Assembly: GCA_017459865.1 (NCBI GenBank)
Contig: JAFUCD010000001.1
Location: 1 to 36,155 of the forward strand
Direction of reading: 5' to 3'
Origin: Oscillospiraceae bacterium
GTDB lineage: Bacteria; Bacillota_A; Clostridia; Oscillospirales; Oscillospiraceae
Length of the DNA stretch: 36,155 bases
Of this stretch, positions 7,014-15,234 are shown one piece after another. Numbering within the stretch: position 1 is the first letter of the stretch; each line of letters starts with the position of its first letter. The notes under the pieces were generated by a model that saw only the letters and a program-made list of their open reading frames with translations, ran no database searches and had not been told where the DNA came from. The translations under genes and the position numbers were made by a program.

Positions 7014-7862
7014 TTATGCCTTTTTCAGCACGCAGGTGACCATTTTGTTCAGCGGCTCGCGCAGGGGTCTGAATTTGGCGAGCAGAGAGAAGAACGGGCG
7101 CAGGGGCGTGATCTCGCAGAACTCGGGCGTGAGACCGAGGCGGCGGATGATGCCCTCGAAGCGCTTGATCGTCATCTTGTTGATATATGTGATGTGCTGC
7201 CTGCCGTCCTCCCCCTCGGAGAAGCGCAGGGCGATGCGCTCCGCGCCGTCGGGGAGATCACGCACGGCGTCGCAATAGACGTTGATCATCGTCTGTTCGG
7301 AGAAGAACATGTGGACCCACGGCACATAGATCGCGTCGGACAGATGCGCGCCGAAGGGATGGTAGTACGGCGGGAAGTTGAAAAACACACGCCCGCCGGG
7401 CTTCAGGATCCGCAGCGCCTCGCGCAGCGCGCCCTCGGGATCGGAGACGTGCTCGAAAAAGTCGTTCATGATGACGGTGTCGATCGACTCCGACTCCAGC
7501 GGCAGATGCGTCGCATCGCACAGCAGAAAGCGGAAGCAGTCGATGCCCTTCTTCTCGGCAAACGCCGCCGCGCGCGGCGCATACTCCGGCACGACGTCCA
7601 CGCCGATGACCTCCCGCGCGCCGAGCGCGGCATAGTAAACGCTCTTGCCGCCCTCGCCGCAGCCGAAGTCCACGACGCGCTTATCCCGGAACATCTCGTC
7701 GGTCGTATATCGATCCAGATAATAGCGGATCGTGTCCTCGCCCTTCTCAAACTGCCAGTCGGCGTAGGTAAACCCCTCCTCGTTGCGGCGGTTGAAGGGA
7801 TGCACCGGTTTGGGGAAGAGCGGATTGATCCGCTTGAGAACAAATTCGCCAAGCTTGCTCAT
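7014..7862 (-). CDS. Class I SAM-dependent methyltransferase
   Basis: 282 residues from ATG 7862-7860. Motif I VVDFGCGEGG, followed by the acidic loop IGVDVVPEY, then LLCDATHLPL, IMNDFFEHV and ILKPGGRVFFNFPPYY, define a Rossmann methyltransferase of the Methyltransf_11 type. The substrate is unknown. The frame is open 30 codons further upstream to 7952, but that stretch (arginine-rich, no ribosome binding site) lies in the predicted 5' leader and includes a large inverted repeat, so the downstream ATG before SKLGEFVLKR is preferred. Its own ribosome binding site is weak (GGGAAAG placed rather far). The gene has its own promoter (7979-8007) and is monocistronic. Confidence 0.85.
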   Translation of the reverse strand: MSKLGEFVLKRINPLFPKPVHPFNRRNEEGFTYADWQFEKGEDTIRYYLDRYTTDEMFRDKRVVDFGCGEGGKSVYYAALGAREVIGVDVVPEYAPRAAAFAEKKGIDCFRFLLCDATHLPLESESIDTVIMNDFFEHVSDPEGALREALRILKPGGRVFFNFPPYYHPFGAHLSDAIYVPWVHMFFSEQTMINVYCDAVRDLPDGAERIALRFSEGEDGRQHITYINKMTIKRFEGIIRRLGLTPEFCEITPLRPFFSLLAKFRPLREPLNKMVTCVLKKA

Positions 7863-7939
7863 ACTGATATTGTCACTTTCCCGGGCAACGGCAGAGCGCC
7901 GAGGCCCGATGAGAAATAGCCGCACCGCGCCGCGCGCGA

Positions 7940-7978
7940 ATACGCCGATCATCTCCGTTGCAGAAATGATCGGCGTAT
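7940..7978. promoter_or_regulatory. 13-bp inverted repeat at the methyltransferase transcription start
   Basis: Arms 7940-7952 and 7966-7978 are perfect complements with a 13-base spacer. The predicted minus-strand start point (~7972) lies inside the first arm, so this may act as a DNA operator or as a 5'-end RNA hairpin. No T-run follows, so it is not a terminator. Confidence 0.55.
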
Positions 7979-8007
7979 ATTATAGCAAATCACAACACGA
8001 TGTGCAA
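7979..8007 (-). promoter_or_regulatory. Promoter of the methyltransferase gene
   Basis: Minus strand TTGCAC (8002-8007), 17-base spacer, perfect TATAAT (7979-7984). Confidence 0.75.
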
Positions 8008-8045
8008 GAGGAAGAAACAAGAAAGTGTCAAAAAGTTAAGAATTT

Positions 8046-9218
8046 TTAAATTCTCGCGACCCCGCTTTTTCTGGCCGCCTCCGCGACAGCCTTCGCCACG
8101 GCAGGACCGACACGGGGATCGAAGGCCTTGGGGATGATATAGTCCGCGCTGCGCTCATCGTCGGAGATGAGATCCGCCAGCGCCGCGGCGGCTGCCATTT
8201 TCATCTCCTCGTTGATGTCGCTCGCGCGCACATCGAACGCGCCCCGGAAGATGCCGGGAAACGCCAGCACGTTATTGATCTGGTTCGGGTAGTCACTGCG
8301 CCCGGTGGAGACCACCGCCGCGCCGCCCGCCTTTGCATCATCCGGGAAGATCTCGGGCGTGGGGTTGGCGCAGGCGAAGACGATCGCGTCCTTCGCCATG
8401 GTCGATACCATCTCCTTCGTGAGCAGCCCCGGGCGGCTCACGCCGATGAAGACGTCCGCCCCGGGGAGCACCTCGGCGAGCGAGCCGGCGCGGCGCGCGG
8501 GGTTCGTGACCTCGGCCATCTCGGTCTTGATCCAGTTGAGTCCGTCACGGCCTTTATAGATCGCGCCCCTGGAGTCGCAGAGGGTCACATCCTGAAACCC
8601 TGCGGAGAGCAGGAGCTTCGTGATGCTGATGGCGGCGGCGCCCGCGCCGGAGACGACGACACGCACGTCCTCCCTGCGCTTGCCCACGACCTTCAGCGCG
8701 TTCGTCAGCCCCGCGAGCGTGATGACGGCGGTGCCGTGCTGGTCATCGTGGAAAATGGGGATGTCGCAGAGCTCCTTGAGCTTGCGCTCGATCTCAAAGC
8801 AGCGGGGCGCGGCGATGTCCTCCAGATTCACGCCGCCGAAGCTGCCCGAAAGCAGATACACCGTGCGCACGAACTCGTCCACGTCCTGGGTCTTGATGCA
8901 GAGCGGGAACGCGTCCACGCCGCCGAAGGCCTTGAAGAGGACGCACTTGCCCTCCATGACGGGCATGCCCGCCTCGGGTCCGATGTCGCCGAGCCCGAGC
9001 ACCGCCGAGCCGTCCGTAATGACGGCGCAGAGATTGTGCCGCCGCGTGAGCGTATAGCTCTTGTCCGGGTCCTTCTGGATCTCGAGACAGGGCGCCGCGA
9101 CGCCGGGCGTATACGCCAGCGACAGATCGTCCTTCGAGGCGACCGGCACCGTGGCGACGACTTCGATCTTGCCCTGCCACTCGCCGTGCAGGCGCAGGGA
9201 TTCCTTTGCGTAATCCAT
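8046..9218 (-). CDS. NAD(P)-dependent malic enzyme (oxaloacetate-decarboxylating malate dehydrogenase)
   Basis: 390 residues, the usual length of short bacterial malic enzymes lacking the phosphotransacetylase domain. It decarboxylates malate to pyruvate and CO2 with reduction of NAD(P). The malic N-domain has LAYTPGVAAPCLEI (Tyr36), MEGKCVLFKAFGGVDAFP with the catalytic-lysine region, and the metal/substrate motif IFHDDQHGTAV. The C-domain has the dinucleotide-binding VVVSGAGAAAISI and FACANPTPEI. The start is ATG 9218, with GGAGG 8-13 bases upstream; the frame runs open to 9437 but through a hairpin-rich non-coding stretch. It follows fumarase on the same strand, giving fumarate to malate to pyruvate in two genes. 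No separate promoter is visible, so co-transcription is likely. Confidence 0.95.
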   Translation of the reverse strand: MDYAKESLRLHGEWQGKIEVVATVPVASKDDLSLAYTPGVAAPCLEIQKDPDKSYTLTRRHNLCAVITDGSAVLGLGDIGPEAGMPVMEGKCVLFKAFGGVDAFPLCIKTQDVDEFVRTVYLLSGSFGGVNLEDIAAPRCFEIERKLKELCDIPIFHDDQHGTAVITLAGLTNALKVVGKRREDVRVVVSGAGAAAISITKLLLSAGFQDVTLCDSRGAIYKGRDGLNWIKTEMAEVTNPARRAGSLAEVLPGADVFIGVSRPGLLTKEMVSTMAKDAIVFACANPTPEIFPDDAKAGGAAVVSTGRSDYPNQINNVLAFPGIFRGAFDVRASDINEEMKMAAAAALADLISDDERSADYIIPKAFDPRVGPAVAKAVAEAARKSGVARI

Positions 9219-9266
9219 ATCAAAAACCTCCGTTGAAGAATCTGAATAAAAAAGCCCTCGGCAGAG

Positions 9267-9446
9267 TTTGCGGCGCGCACGCCGCAAATAAAATTCAATC
9301 CGTTTTCCCGGCGCGGCTTCGCCGTGGCGCGGAAAACTCTTATCGCGGAACGGTGTTCTCTTTTCGCAAAAGTCGCACTTTTGTCCAAGAGAACACCGTG
9401 GAGTGCGTCCCCTCCAACCGAAATGTGCCTCGCGCATTTCGGTTGG
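9267..9446. repeat. Array of four hairpins between fumarase and malic enzyme genes
   Basis: (1) TTTGCGGCG/CGCCGCAAA, 9267-9288. (2) An imperfect stem, 9302-9337, GTTTTCC/GGAAAAC plus inner GCGC pairs. (3) 13-bp arms 9350-9362 and 9387-9399 enclosing a second 7-bp hairpin CAAAAGT/ACTTTTG (9367-9383). (4) CCAACCGAAATG/CATTTCGGTTGG, 9414-9446. None has a proper T-tract. May be a palindromic repeat element or mRNA-processing structures. Confidence 0.75.
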
Positions 9447-9450
9447 CTCG

Positions 9451-10824
9451 TCAGAGCGGGTTGACCATTTTTTCGGGTTTTACCAGCTTGTCAAATTCCG
9501 CACCCGTCAGGATGCCGAGGTCGACCGCTGCCTCGCGCAGCGTCATGCCAGTCTTGTGCGCACGCTTGGCGATGGCGGCGGCGTTTTCATACCCGATGTG
9601 CGGGTTGAGCGCCGTGACGAGCATGAGCGAATCGCGCAGGTGCGCGGCGATGACGGCGCGGTTTGCCTTGATGCCGGAGGCGCAGTTGCGGTCGAACGAG
9701 TCCATCACATCGCCCAGCAGCCGCGCCGACTGCAGGAAGTTATACGCGATGACGGGCATGAACACGTTCAGCTCAAAGTTGCCCTGCGAGGCGGCAAAGC
9801 CGATGGCGGCGTCGTTGCCCATGACCTGCACGGCGACCATCGTGACGGCCTCGCACTGGGTGGGGTTCACCTTGCCCGGCATGATGGACGAGCCGGGCTC
9901 GTTTTCGGGAATGATGAGCTCGCCGAGCCCGCAGCGCGGACCCGAGGCGAGAAAGCGCACGTCGTTCGCGATCTTCATCAGATTCGCCGCGAGCCCCTTC
10001 AGCGCGCCGTGGGCAAAGACCATGGCGTCCTTGCTCGTGAGGGCGTGGAACTTGTTCGGCGCGGTGATGAATTCCGTGCCGAGCAGCGCCGAAAGCTCCG
10101 CCGCGACCTCCGCGCCGAAGGCGGCGGGCGCGTTCAGACCCGTACCGACCGCCGTACCGCCGAGGGCGAGCTCCGCAAGGGGCTTGAGCGCAGCGGTGAG
10201 CATCTCGCGGCTGTGCTCGAGCATGCTGACCCAGCCGCTGATCTCCTGCCCCAGCGTGAGGGGCGTCGCGTCCTGCAGATGCGTGCGGCCGATCTTCACC
10301 AGGCCGGAATACTCCTGCGAGAGCCGCCGGAGCGTGGCGTGCAGGCGATCCAGCGCGGGCAGCACCTGCTGCTCCACCGCCTGACGCGCGGCGATGTGCA
10401 TCGCGGCGGGATAGACGTCGTTCGAGCTCTGGGAGCGGTTGACATGGTCGTTCGGATGCACGCGCTTCTCGCCCAGAATGGCGTTGGCGCGCGCGGCGAC
10501 GACCTCGTTGACGTTCATGTTCGTCTGCGTGCCGCTGCCGGTCTGCCAGACGACGAGCGGGAACTCCGCGTCGAGCGAACCCGCGCGCACCTCGCGCGCG
10601 GCCTCTGCGATGGCGGCGGCAAGCGGCGCGTCCACCGTGCCGAGGCGGGCGTTGACGTTCGCCGCCGCCTCCTTTACGGCGGCGAGCGCATGGACGATCT
10701 CCGTCGGCATCCGCTCGGTCCCGATGCGGAAGTTTTCAAAGCTGCGCTGGGTCTGTGCGCCCCAGAGCCGGTCCGCGGGCACGCGCACCTCACCCATCGT
10801 GTCATGCTCGATGCGATATTCCAT
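9451..10824 (-). CDS. fumC: Class II fumarate hydratase
   Basis: 457 residues, the normal length for iron-free homotetrameric class II fumarase (fumarate + water to L-malate, cytoplasmic). Diagnostic motifs: [13 protein letters not shown] (95-107), [14 protein letters not shown] (123-136), [16 protein letters not shown] with the catalytic His182, and the flexible signature loop [13 protein letters not shown] (311-323). Argininosuccinate lyase and aspartase share the fold, but the overall sequence and TNMNVNEV favour fumarase. ATG 10824 is preceded by AAGGAGA; frame extension to 10935 runs through the promoter and is rejected. It is the first gene of a likely fumarase/malic-enzyme transcript. 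Confidence 0.95.
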   Translation of the reverse strand: MEYRIEHDTMGEVRVPADRLWGAQTQRSFENFRIGTERMPTEIVHALAAVKEAAANVNARLGTVDAPLAAAIAEAAREVRAGSLDAEFPLVVWQTGSGTQTNMNVNEVVAARANAILGEKRVHPNDHVNRSQSSNDVYPAAMHIAARQAVEQQVLPALDRLHATLRRLSQEYSGLVKIGRTHLQDATPLTLGQEISGWVSMLEHSREMLTAALKPLAELALGGTAVGTGLNAPAAFGAEVAAELSALLGTEFITAPNKFHALTSKDAMVFAHGALKGLAANLMKIANDVRFLASGPRCGLGELIIPENEPGSSIMPGKVNPTQCEAVTMVAVQVMGNDAAIGFAASQGNFELNVFMPVIAYNFLQSARLLGDVMDSFDRNCASGIKANRAVIAAHLRDSLMLVTALNPHIGYENAAAIAKRAHKTGMTLREAAVDLGILTGAEFDKLVKPEKMVNPL

Positions 10825-10858
10825 AACGCAGTCTCCTTTTTTGATCAAAATCGCTCCT

Positions 10859-10887
10859 ATTATACCGCCTTTTTCCCCGCAGGGCAA
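10859..10887 (-). promoter_or_regulatory. Promoter of fumC
   Basis: Minus strand TTGCCC (10882-10887), 17-base spacer, TATAAT (10859-10864). Confidence 0.7.
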
Positions 10888-10889
10888 TC

Positions 10890-10929
10890 CAAAAAGAAAA
10901 GTGCCTGACCTGGGTCGGTCAGACACTTT
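10890..10929 (-). terminator. Terminator after the 149-residue lipoprotein gene
   Basis: 13-base arms (10917-10929 with 10898-10910, one G-U type mismatch) followed on the minus strand by TTTTCTTTTT. It lies directly upstream of the fumC promoter. Confidence 0.85.
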
Positions 10930-10958
10930 CCACAATGGTTGGCGGGATCTTTTTAGCT

Positions 10959-11408
10959 TTAGCCGCGCTCGGAAAGGAACGTCATGATCAGGAGGGGATC
11001 ATCTTCGTCCGCTTCCGTGAGCACGAGAAATCCGTCCTCAATGGTATAGTAATACAGATCGCTGTCGCTGTCGTCCGCTTCCGTGAGCACGAGCCGTCCG
11101 TCCTCGGCGGTGAAGGTCGCGCTCTCCTCCTCGCCGTCCTCATCGGTGATCACGGCGGTGCCGTCTGCATTCAGCACGAGCAACTGCAGATCGGCGCCCT
11201 CCAGCGGGAGCGCCTCGCCGGTGTCGCCGTTTTCGACGTTGTCGAGGATCCAGGTCCCGGCGACCTCCGCAAAGGCGGCCTCTTCCCCGCCGGTCTCGGG
11301 CTGGGCGGAGGGCTGCGTGGGTCCGGACTGCGCGGCGCACCCGGCGGCGAATAAGGTTAACATAAGAAACAGCGCGGTCGTGACGAACTTAAAATTGAAA
11401 ACCTTCAT
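10959..11408 (-). CDS. Small acidic lipoprotein of unknown function
   Basis: 149 residues starting [14 protein letters not shown], with lipobox FAAGC (Cys near residue 24). After a Ser/Pro/Gln/Gly linker comes a ~110-residue beta-rich domain beginning [17 protein letters not shown] and containing repeated strand pairs ([44 protein letters not shown]). This is the pattern of small lipocalin-like or META-like clostridial lipoproteins; the lipoprotein at 27873-28232 has the same layout. ATG 11408 is used because AAAGGGG lies nine bases upstream; the longer frame to 11474 crosses the promoter. Monocistronic, with its own promoter and terminator. Confidence 0.85.
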   Translation of the reverse strand: MKVFNFKFVTTALFLMLTLFAAGCAAQSGPTQPSAQPETGGEEAAFAEVAGTWILDNVENGDTGEALPLEGADLQLLVLNADGTAVITDEDGEEESATFTAEDGRLVLTEADDSDSDLYYYTIEDGFLVLTEADEDDPLLIMTFLSERG

Positions 11409-11453
11409 GGAACGGGGCCCCTTTCGGTTCACATAACTATATTTTGTAACCGC

Positions 11454-11482
11454 ATTGTAATCTTTCTCGCACAAAATGTCAA
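11454..11482 (-). promoter_or_regulatory. Promoter of the 149-residue lipoprotein gene
   Basis: Minus strand TTGACA (11477-11482), 17-base spacer, TACAAT (11454-11459). Confidence 0.75.
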
Positions 11483-11697
11483 TATTTAATTTCCAATTTA
11501 CAAATTTGTCATAAATATTTGGTAAAATCCCTTAAAAAGCCGCGCCTGAATTTGGAAAGAAACACAAGGCTATGCGCCGGGATCCTTCTGCGCAGGCGTG
11601 TGCGGCGCTCGCATCGCTGACCGCAGACCGGCTGCGCGCCGTGCCTGCGGGACGACAGCCGTCGCGATCGTCTCTCGCGCCGGGCAGCGCAGCGCAG

Positions 11698-11726
11698 TTG
11701 TCAAAGGCGCGTGGATGTGGTATAAT
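11698..11726 (+). promoter_or_regulatory. Promoter of the FHA-FtsW/PBP operon
   Basis: TTGTCA (11698-11703), 17-base spacer, TATAAT (11721-11726). Start expected near 11733, about 45 bases before the TTG start codon. Confidence 0.75.
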
Positions 11727-11777
11727 TTAGTTTCCCATTAAAATGGTGAATTGCGCTCTGTGAAAGGAGGGCTTTGT

Positions 11778-13469
11778 TTGGATCAACTGATACGCATCGC
11801 CATGACGGTGACGCATGTGATGGTGCCGCTGCTGGCGCTGATCGTGCTGTTTCGCTGTGTGCGCTCGATGCTCGCCGGGCGGGCGGACCCCGAGACGTGG
11901 GGCTATCTCGTCTCGCCGGAGGGCACGGTGCAGCCGCTGCTGCACTGGGAGTGCATCATCGGCCGCGCGCGGTCGTCGGACGTGCAGCTGCCGTATCGCG
12001 ACATCGCGAGCGTGCACACGGTCGTGACGCGCAGCGACAAGGGCGAGTGGACGGTGCACAATCTCAGCCGCAAGGGCGGCACATACGTCAACAACAAGCG
12101 CATCGAGACCACCGCTCCCCTGCACGACGGCGATCTGCTGCGGTGCTCATCGCACACGCTGCAGTTTGCCGCGAACACGGAGCTGCACCGCGCGCTGCAG
12201 GAGCAGCGCCGCTCGATCGCGGGCTGGCGCGTGGCGCCGGGCGTGACGCTGTTTTTCCTCACGCTGATCCAGATCCTGCTGGTGCTGGAGTTCGCTGTGT
12301 CGAAGGAGGCGGAGCATCTCGTCCCGATCGCGCTGGCCTTCGCGGGTCTGGTGCTGATCGAGTGGATGTGCTATCTGCTGATCCGGTCGATGGACCGCTC
12401 GGGCTTCGAGCCGGAGACCATCGCCTTTTTCCTATGCACGCTGGGACTGGCGGTCTGCTGCACGGCGACGCCGGACGAGCTGACGTTCCATGTGATTTTG
12501 ACGCTCGCGAGCGTGACGATGTTTTTCCTCTTCGGCTGGTGGCTGCGCGACTTAAGCCACGTCAAGGCGCTGCGTCTGCCGATGGCGGCGGTCGCGCTGG
12601 CGCTGCTGGCGGTGAATCTCGTGCTCGGCGTGGTCACGAACGGCGCGCGCAACTGGATCTCACTCGGGGGCTTTTCGTTCCAGCCCTCGGAGCTGATCAA
12701 GGTCGCGTTCATCTATGTCGGCGCGACGACGCTCGAGCGGATGTTCCGCTCCAAGAGCATCCTGTTTTTCATCGGCTTCTCCGCCGTGTGTGTCGGCGGG
12801 CTCGCGCTGATGGGCGACATGGGCGCGGCGCTGGTGTTTTTCGCGACGTTCCTTGTCATCGCGTTCATGCGCTCGGGCAGCTTTGCGACCGTGCTGCTTG
12901 CGGTGACCTCCGCCGTGATGGCGGGCACGCTGGTTTTGAGCGTGAAGCCCTATGTGGCGCAGCGCTTTCTGACCTGGGGCCACGTCTGGGAGGACGTGAA
13001 CGGCGCGGGCTATCAGCAGACGCGCGCGCTCTCCGCCGCCGCCTCGGGCGGTCTGTTCGGGCAGGGCGCGGGCAACGGCTGGCTGAAGAACATCGTCGCC
13101 GCCAACACCGATATGGTCTGGGCGATGATCTGCGAGGAACTGGGGCTCATCGTCGCGATCTGCGCGATCCTCGCGATCGTGGGGCTCGCGGTGTTCACGG
13201 TGAAAAACGCCGCGCGCAACCGCTCGAGCTACTATGTCATCGCGGGCTGCGCCGCCGTGACGATGATGATGGTGCAGGTGGCGCTGAACGTGTTCGGCTC
13301 GCTGGACATCCTGCCGTTCACGGGCGTGACGTTCCCGTTCGTGTCGCGCGGCGGATCGAGTCTGCTGTCGTGCTGGTTTTTGCTTGCCTACATCAAGGCC
13401 GCTGACACGCGGCGCGGCGGCAGCTTTATCGTCAAGGCCGCAAAGCCGGAGAAGGAGGCGCGCAGATGA
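11778..13469 (+). CDS. FtsW/RodA-family peptidoglycan glycosyltransferase with N-terminal FHA domain
   Basis: 563 residues. One N-terminal membrane segment (about 8-27) is followed by a cytoplasmic forkhead-associated domain (about 45-131): IIGRARSSDVQLP with Arg63, ASVH where SRxH is typical, and NLSRKGGTYVNNKRI. The remainder is a ten-segment SEDS protein, including ARNWISLGGFSFQPSELIKV, the GQGAGNGWLKN region and ending TGVTFPFVSRGGSSLLSCW. SEDS proteins polymerise lipid II glycan strands with a partner class B PBP, encoded next. FHA domains bind phosphothreonine, suggesting control by a Ser/Thr kinase, though the changed SRxH motif weakens this. The start is TTG 11778, seven bases after AAAGGAGGG; ORF extension to 11751 would bury that site. 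Confidence 0.92.
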   Translation: MDQLIRIAMTVTHVMVPLLALIVLFRCVRSMLAGRADPETWGYLVSPEGTVQPLLHWECIIGRARSSDVQLPYRDIASVHTVVTRSDKGEWTVHNLSRKGGTYVNNKRIETTAPLHDGDLLRCSSHTLQFAANTELHRALQEQRRSIAGWRVAPGVTLFFLTLIQILLVLEFAVSKEAEHLVPIALAFAGLVLIEWMCYLLIRSMDRSGFEPETIAFFLCTLGLAVCCTATPDELTFHVILTLASVTMFFLFGWWLRDLSHVKALRLPMAAVALALLAVNLVLGVVTNGARNWISLGGFSFQPSELIKVAFIYVGATTLERMFRSKSILFFIGFSAVCVGGLALMGDMGAALVFFATFLVIAFMRSGSFATVLLAVTSAVMAGTLVLSVKPYVAQRFLTWGHVWEDVNGAGYQQTRALSAAASGGLFGQGAGNGWLKNIVAANTDMVWAMICEELGLIVAICAILAIVGLAVFTVKNAARNRSSYYVIAGCAAVTMMMVQVALNVFGSLDILPFTGVTFPFVSRGGSSLLSCWFLLAYIKAADTRRGGSFIVKAAKPEKEARR

Positions 13470-14770
13470 ACAAGGTCACACACCGCGCCATGTCGGCGCT
13501 GATCGTCGCGGCTCTGCTGTTCGTGGGGCTCGGCGTCTATGTCTTCCGCTTTATCGTCCACGGCGGCGAATGGGCGACCTTTGCCGCGAACGACAATCTC
13601 TATACCAGCGGCATGCTCGCCACCGGTACGCTCACGGACCGCTACGGCGTGCGTCTGGCGAGCGCCGACGAGGACGCGCACACCTACGCCGACGACGCCA
13701 ACGTCCGCCGCGCGACGTTCCACGCCGTGGGCGACTACAGCGGGCACGTGGGCACCGGCGCGATCGCCGCGTTCTCCTCCAAGCTCGCGGGCTACAACCC
13801 CATCACCGGCACCTATGCCGCCGAGGGCGAGGAGATCGCCCTGACACTCGACAGCGGGCTGTGCGTGACGGCGCAGCAGGCGCTCGGCGGGCGCAAGGGC
13901 ATGGTGCTGATGTCGAACTATATGACGGGCGAGATCCTCGTGATGACGTCCTCGCCGACGATGGACCCCGCCTATCCCGAGGCGGAGCCGGCGGACGGCA
14001 CCTATATCAACCGTTGTCTGAACGCAACGTTCACGCCGGGCTCCATCTTCAAGCTCGTGACGGCGACCGCCGCCATCGAGAACATCTCGGATCTGAGCTC
14101 CCGCACCTTCACCTGCAACGGCAGCGTGGACGTGGCGGGCGTGGCGGTCACGTGCTCGGGCGTGCACGGCGTGCAGACGTTCGAGGACGCGATGGCAAAC
14201 TCCTGCAACTGCGCCTTTGCCGAGCTCACGCTCGAGCTGGGCTCCGACAAGCTGAACAAATACGTCCAGGATCTCGGTCTGACGAAGTCGCTGAAGCTCG
14301 ACTCCATCACCACCGCCGCGGGCAGCTTCACCAAGGACGCCGACGGCACGCCGGGACTGGCGTGGTCGGGCATCGGTCAGTTTGAGGACCAGGTCTGCCC
14401 ATACGCGATGCTACGGGTCGTGAGCGCGATCGCCGCGGGCGGCTCGCTCCGGGAGCCGACGCTCCTGCTCGGACACAAAAACAGCCGCACGCAGCTGTTG
14501 GACGGCAGCACGGCCGCCCGGCTGCGCGATCTGATGAACTACAACGTGCAGTCGCACTACGGGACGTGGAACTTCCCGGGGCTGAACGTCTGCGCCAAGA
14601 CGGGCACCGCCGAGGTGGGCGACGGCACGTCGCACGCGTGGTTCACGGGCTTTTTGCTCGATGACGCGCATCCCTACGCCTTCGTCGTGCTCGTGGAGAA
14701 CGGCGGCGGCGGTCTGGGCGTCGCGGGACCGGTGGCAAACGCCGTCCTGCAGGAGGCTGTCACCCGATGA
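13466..14770 (+). CDS. Class B penicillin-binding protein (transpeptidase)
   Basis: 434 residues. A short cytoplasmic start and one membrane anchor (about 9-30) precede a reduced N-domain and the transpeptidase domain. Active-site motifs are SxxK at TPGSIFKLVT (Ser193, Lys196), SxN at NSCNC (Ser246, Asn248) and KTGT at AKTGTAEV (378-381). It cross-links peptidoglycan outside the membrane, probably paired with the SEDS protein whose gene it overlaps by ATGA (13466-13469). At 434 residues it is shorter than typical PBP2/PBP3 (600-700) and closest in build to the PbpA-type proteins of Gram-positives that sit beside RodA. Six or more cysteines, including one inside the SxN motif, are unusual for an extracytoplasmic enzyme. 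Confidence 0.93.
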   Translation: MNKVTHRAMSALIVAALLFVGLGVYVFRFIVHGGEWATFAANDNLYTSGMLATGTLTDRYGVRLASADEDAHTYADDANVRRATFHAVGDYSGHVGTGAIAAFSSKLAGYNPITGTYAAEGEEIALTLDSGLCVTAQQALGGRKGMVLMSNYMTGEILVMTSSPTMDPAYPEAEPADGTYINRCLNATFTPGSIFKLVTATAAIENISDLSSRTFTCNGSVDVAGVAVTCSGVHGVQTFEDAMANSCNCAFAELTLELGSDKLNKYVQDLGLTKSLKLDSITTAAGSFTKDADGTPGLAWSGIGQFEDQVCPYAMLRVVSAIAAGGSLREPTLLLGHKNSRTQLLDGSTAARLRDLMNYNVQSHYGTWNFPGLNVCAKTGTAEVGDGTSHAWFTGFLLDDAHPYAFVVLVENGGGGLGVAGPVANAVLQEAVTR

Positions 14771-15234
14771 AAGCTAACCACCCCGTTCGCCGCATCGTGT
14801 TCGGGCTGTACTGCCTGCTGATGCTGTATCTGCTGTTTTTTCAGCACCGGATACCGCTGCTCTCGGAGGACACCTATCTGCTCACGCTGCAGCGGAACTT
14901 AAACTATATCCCCGGCGACACGATCCTGCGGTTTTACCGGCTGCTGCGGTATTATCCCGGCTACCGGCGCGCCGCGATCGTGAATCTCTTCGGCAACATC
15001 GTCATGTTCGTCCCGCTCGGCTTCGGACTGCCGTGGGTGCACGCGGCGCTGCGGCGCTTCTGGAAGACGCTGTGCGTCTCGGCGCTCGTGATCGTGTGCG
15101 TGGAGCTCACGCAGCTCGTGACGCTGCTGGGACACTGTGATGTGGACGATCTCATTTTGAATCTGATCGGCGTCGCCGTCGGCTACGCCCTCTGGGCGAT
15201 CACGCTCAAACGCAAAGAGGAACCAACACCATGA
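14767..15234 (+). CDS. VanZ-like membrane protein
   Basis: 155 residues with four hydrophobic segments. RRIVFGLYCLLMLYLLFFQH at the start, NLFGNIVMFVPLGFGLPWV and VELTQLVTLLGHCDVDDLIL with a following NLIGVAVGYALW match the VanZ-like family (the VanZ protein of teicoplanin-resistance clusters is the founder). The biochemical role of these proteins is unknown. It overlaps the PBP gene by ATGA (14767-14770) and the ABC-F gene by ATGA (15231-15234), so it is translationally coupled. Co-location with FtsW/PBP agrees with a cell-envelope function; no vanA-type ligase is present, so it is not by itself a resistance determinant. Confidence 0.9.
   Translation: MKANHPVRRIVFGLYCLLMLYLLFFQHRIPLLSEDTYLLTLQRNLNYIPGDTILRFYRLLRYYPGYRRAAIVNLFGNIVMFVPLGFGLPWVHAALRRFWKTLCVSALVIVCVELTQLVTLLGHCDVDDLILNLIGVAVGYALWAITLKRKEEPTP

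Larger units (their letters stand above)
11409..11777. other. Divergent intergenic region
   Basis: 369 bases without a gene. It holds the lipoprotein promoter (11454-11482, minus), an AT-rich stretch to ~11540, a GC-rich palindromic stretch (~11575-11695) with no recognised motif, and the promoter of the cell-wall operon (11698-11726, plus). Confidence 0.6.

Noticed and set aside
9219..9437. N-terminal extension of the malic enzyme through the hairpin array
   Set aside because: The extension would translate perfect inverted repeats; a clear GGAGG precedes ATG 9218, which begins at the family's normal N terminus.
14767..15234. Glycopeptide-resistance cluster suggested by the VanZ-like gene
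   Set aside because: No VanH, VanA/B ligase, VanX or two-component genes are nearby; VanZ-like proteins are widespread without resistance.
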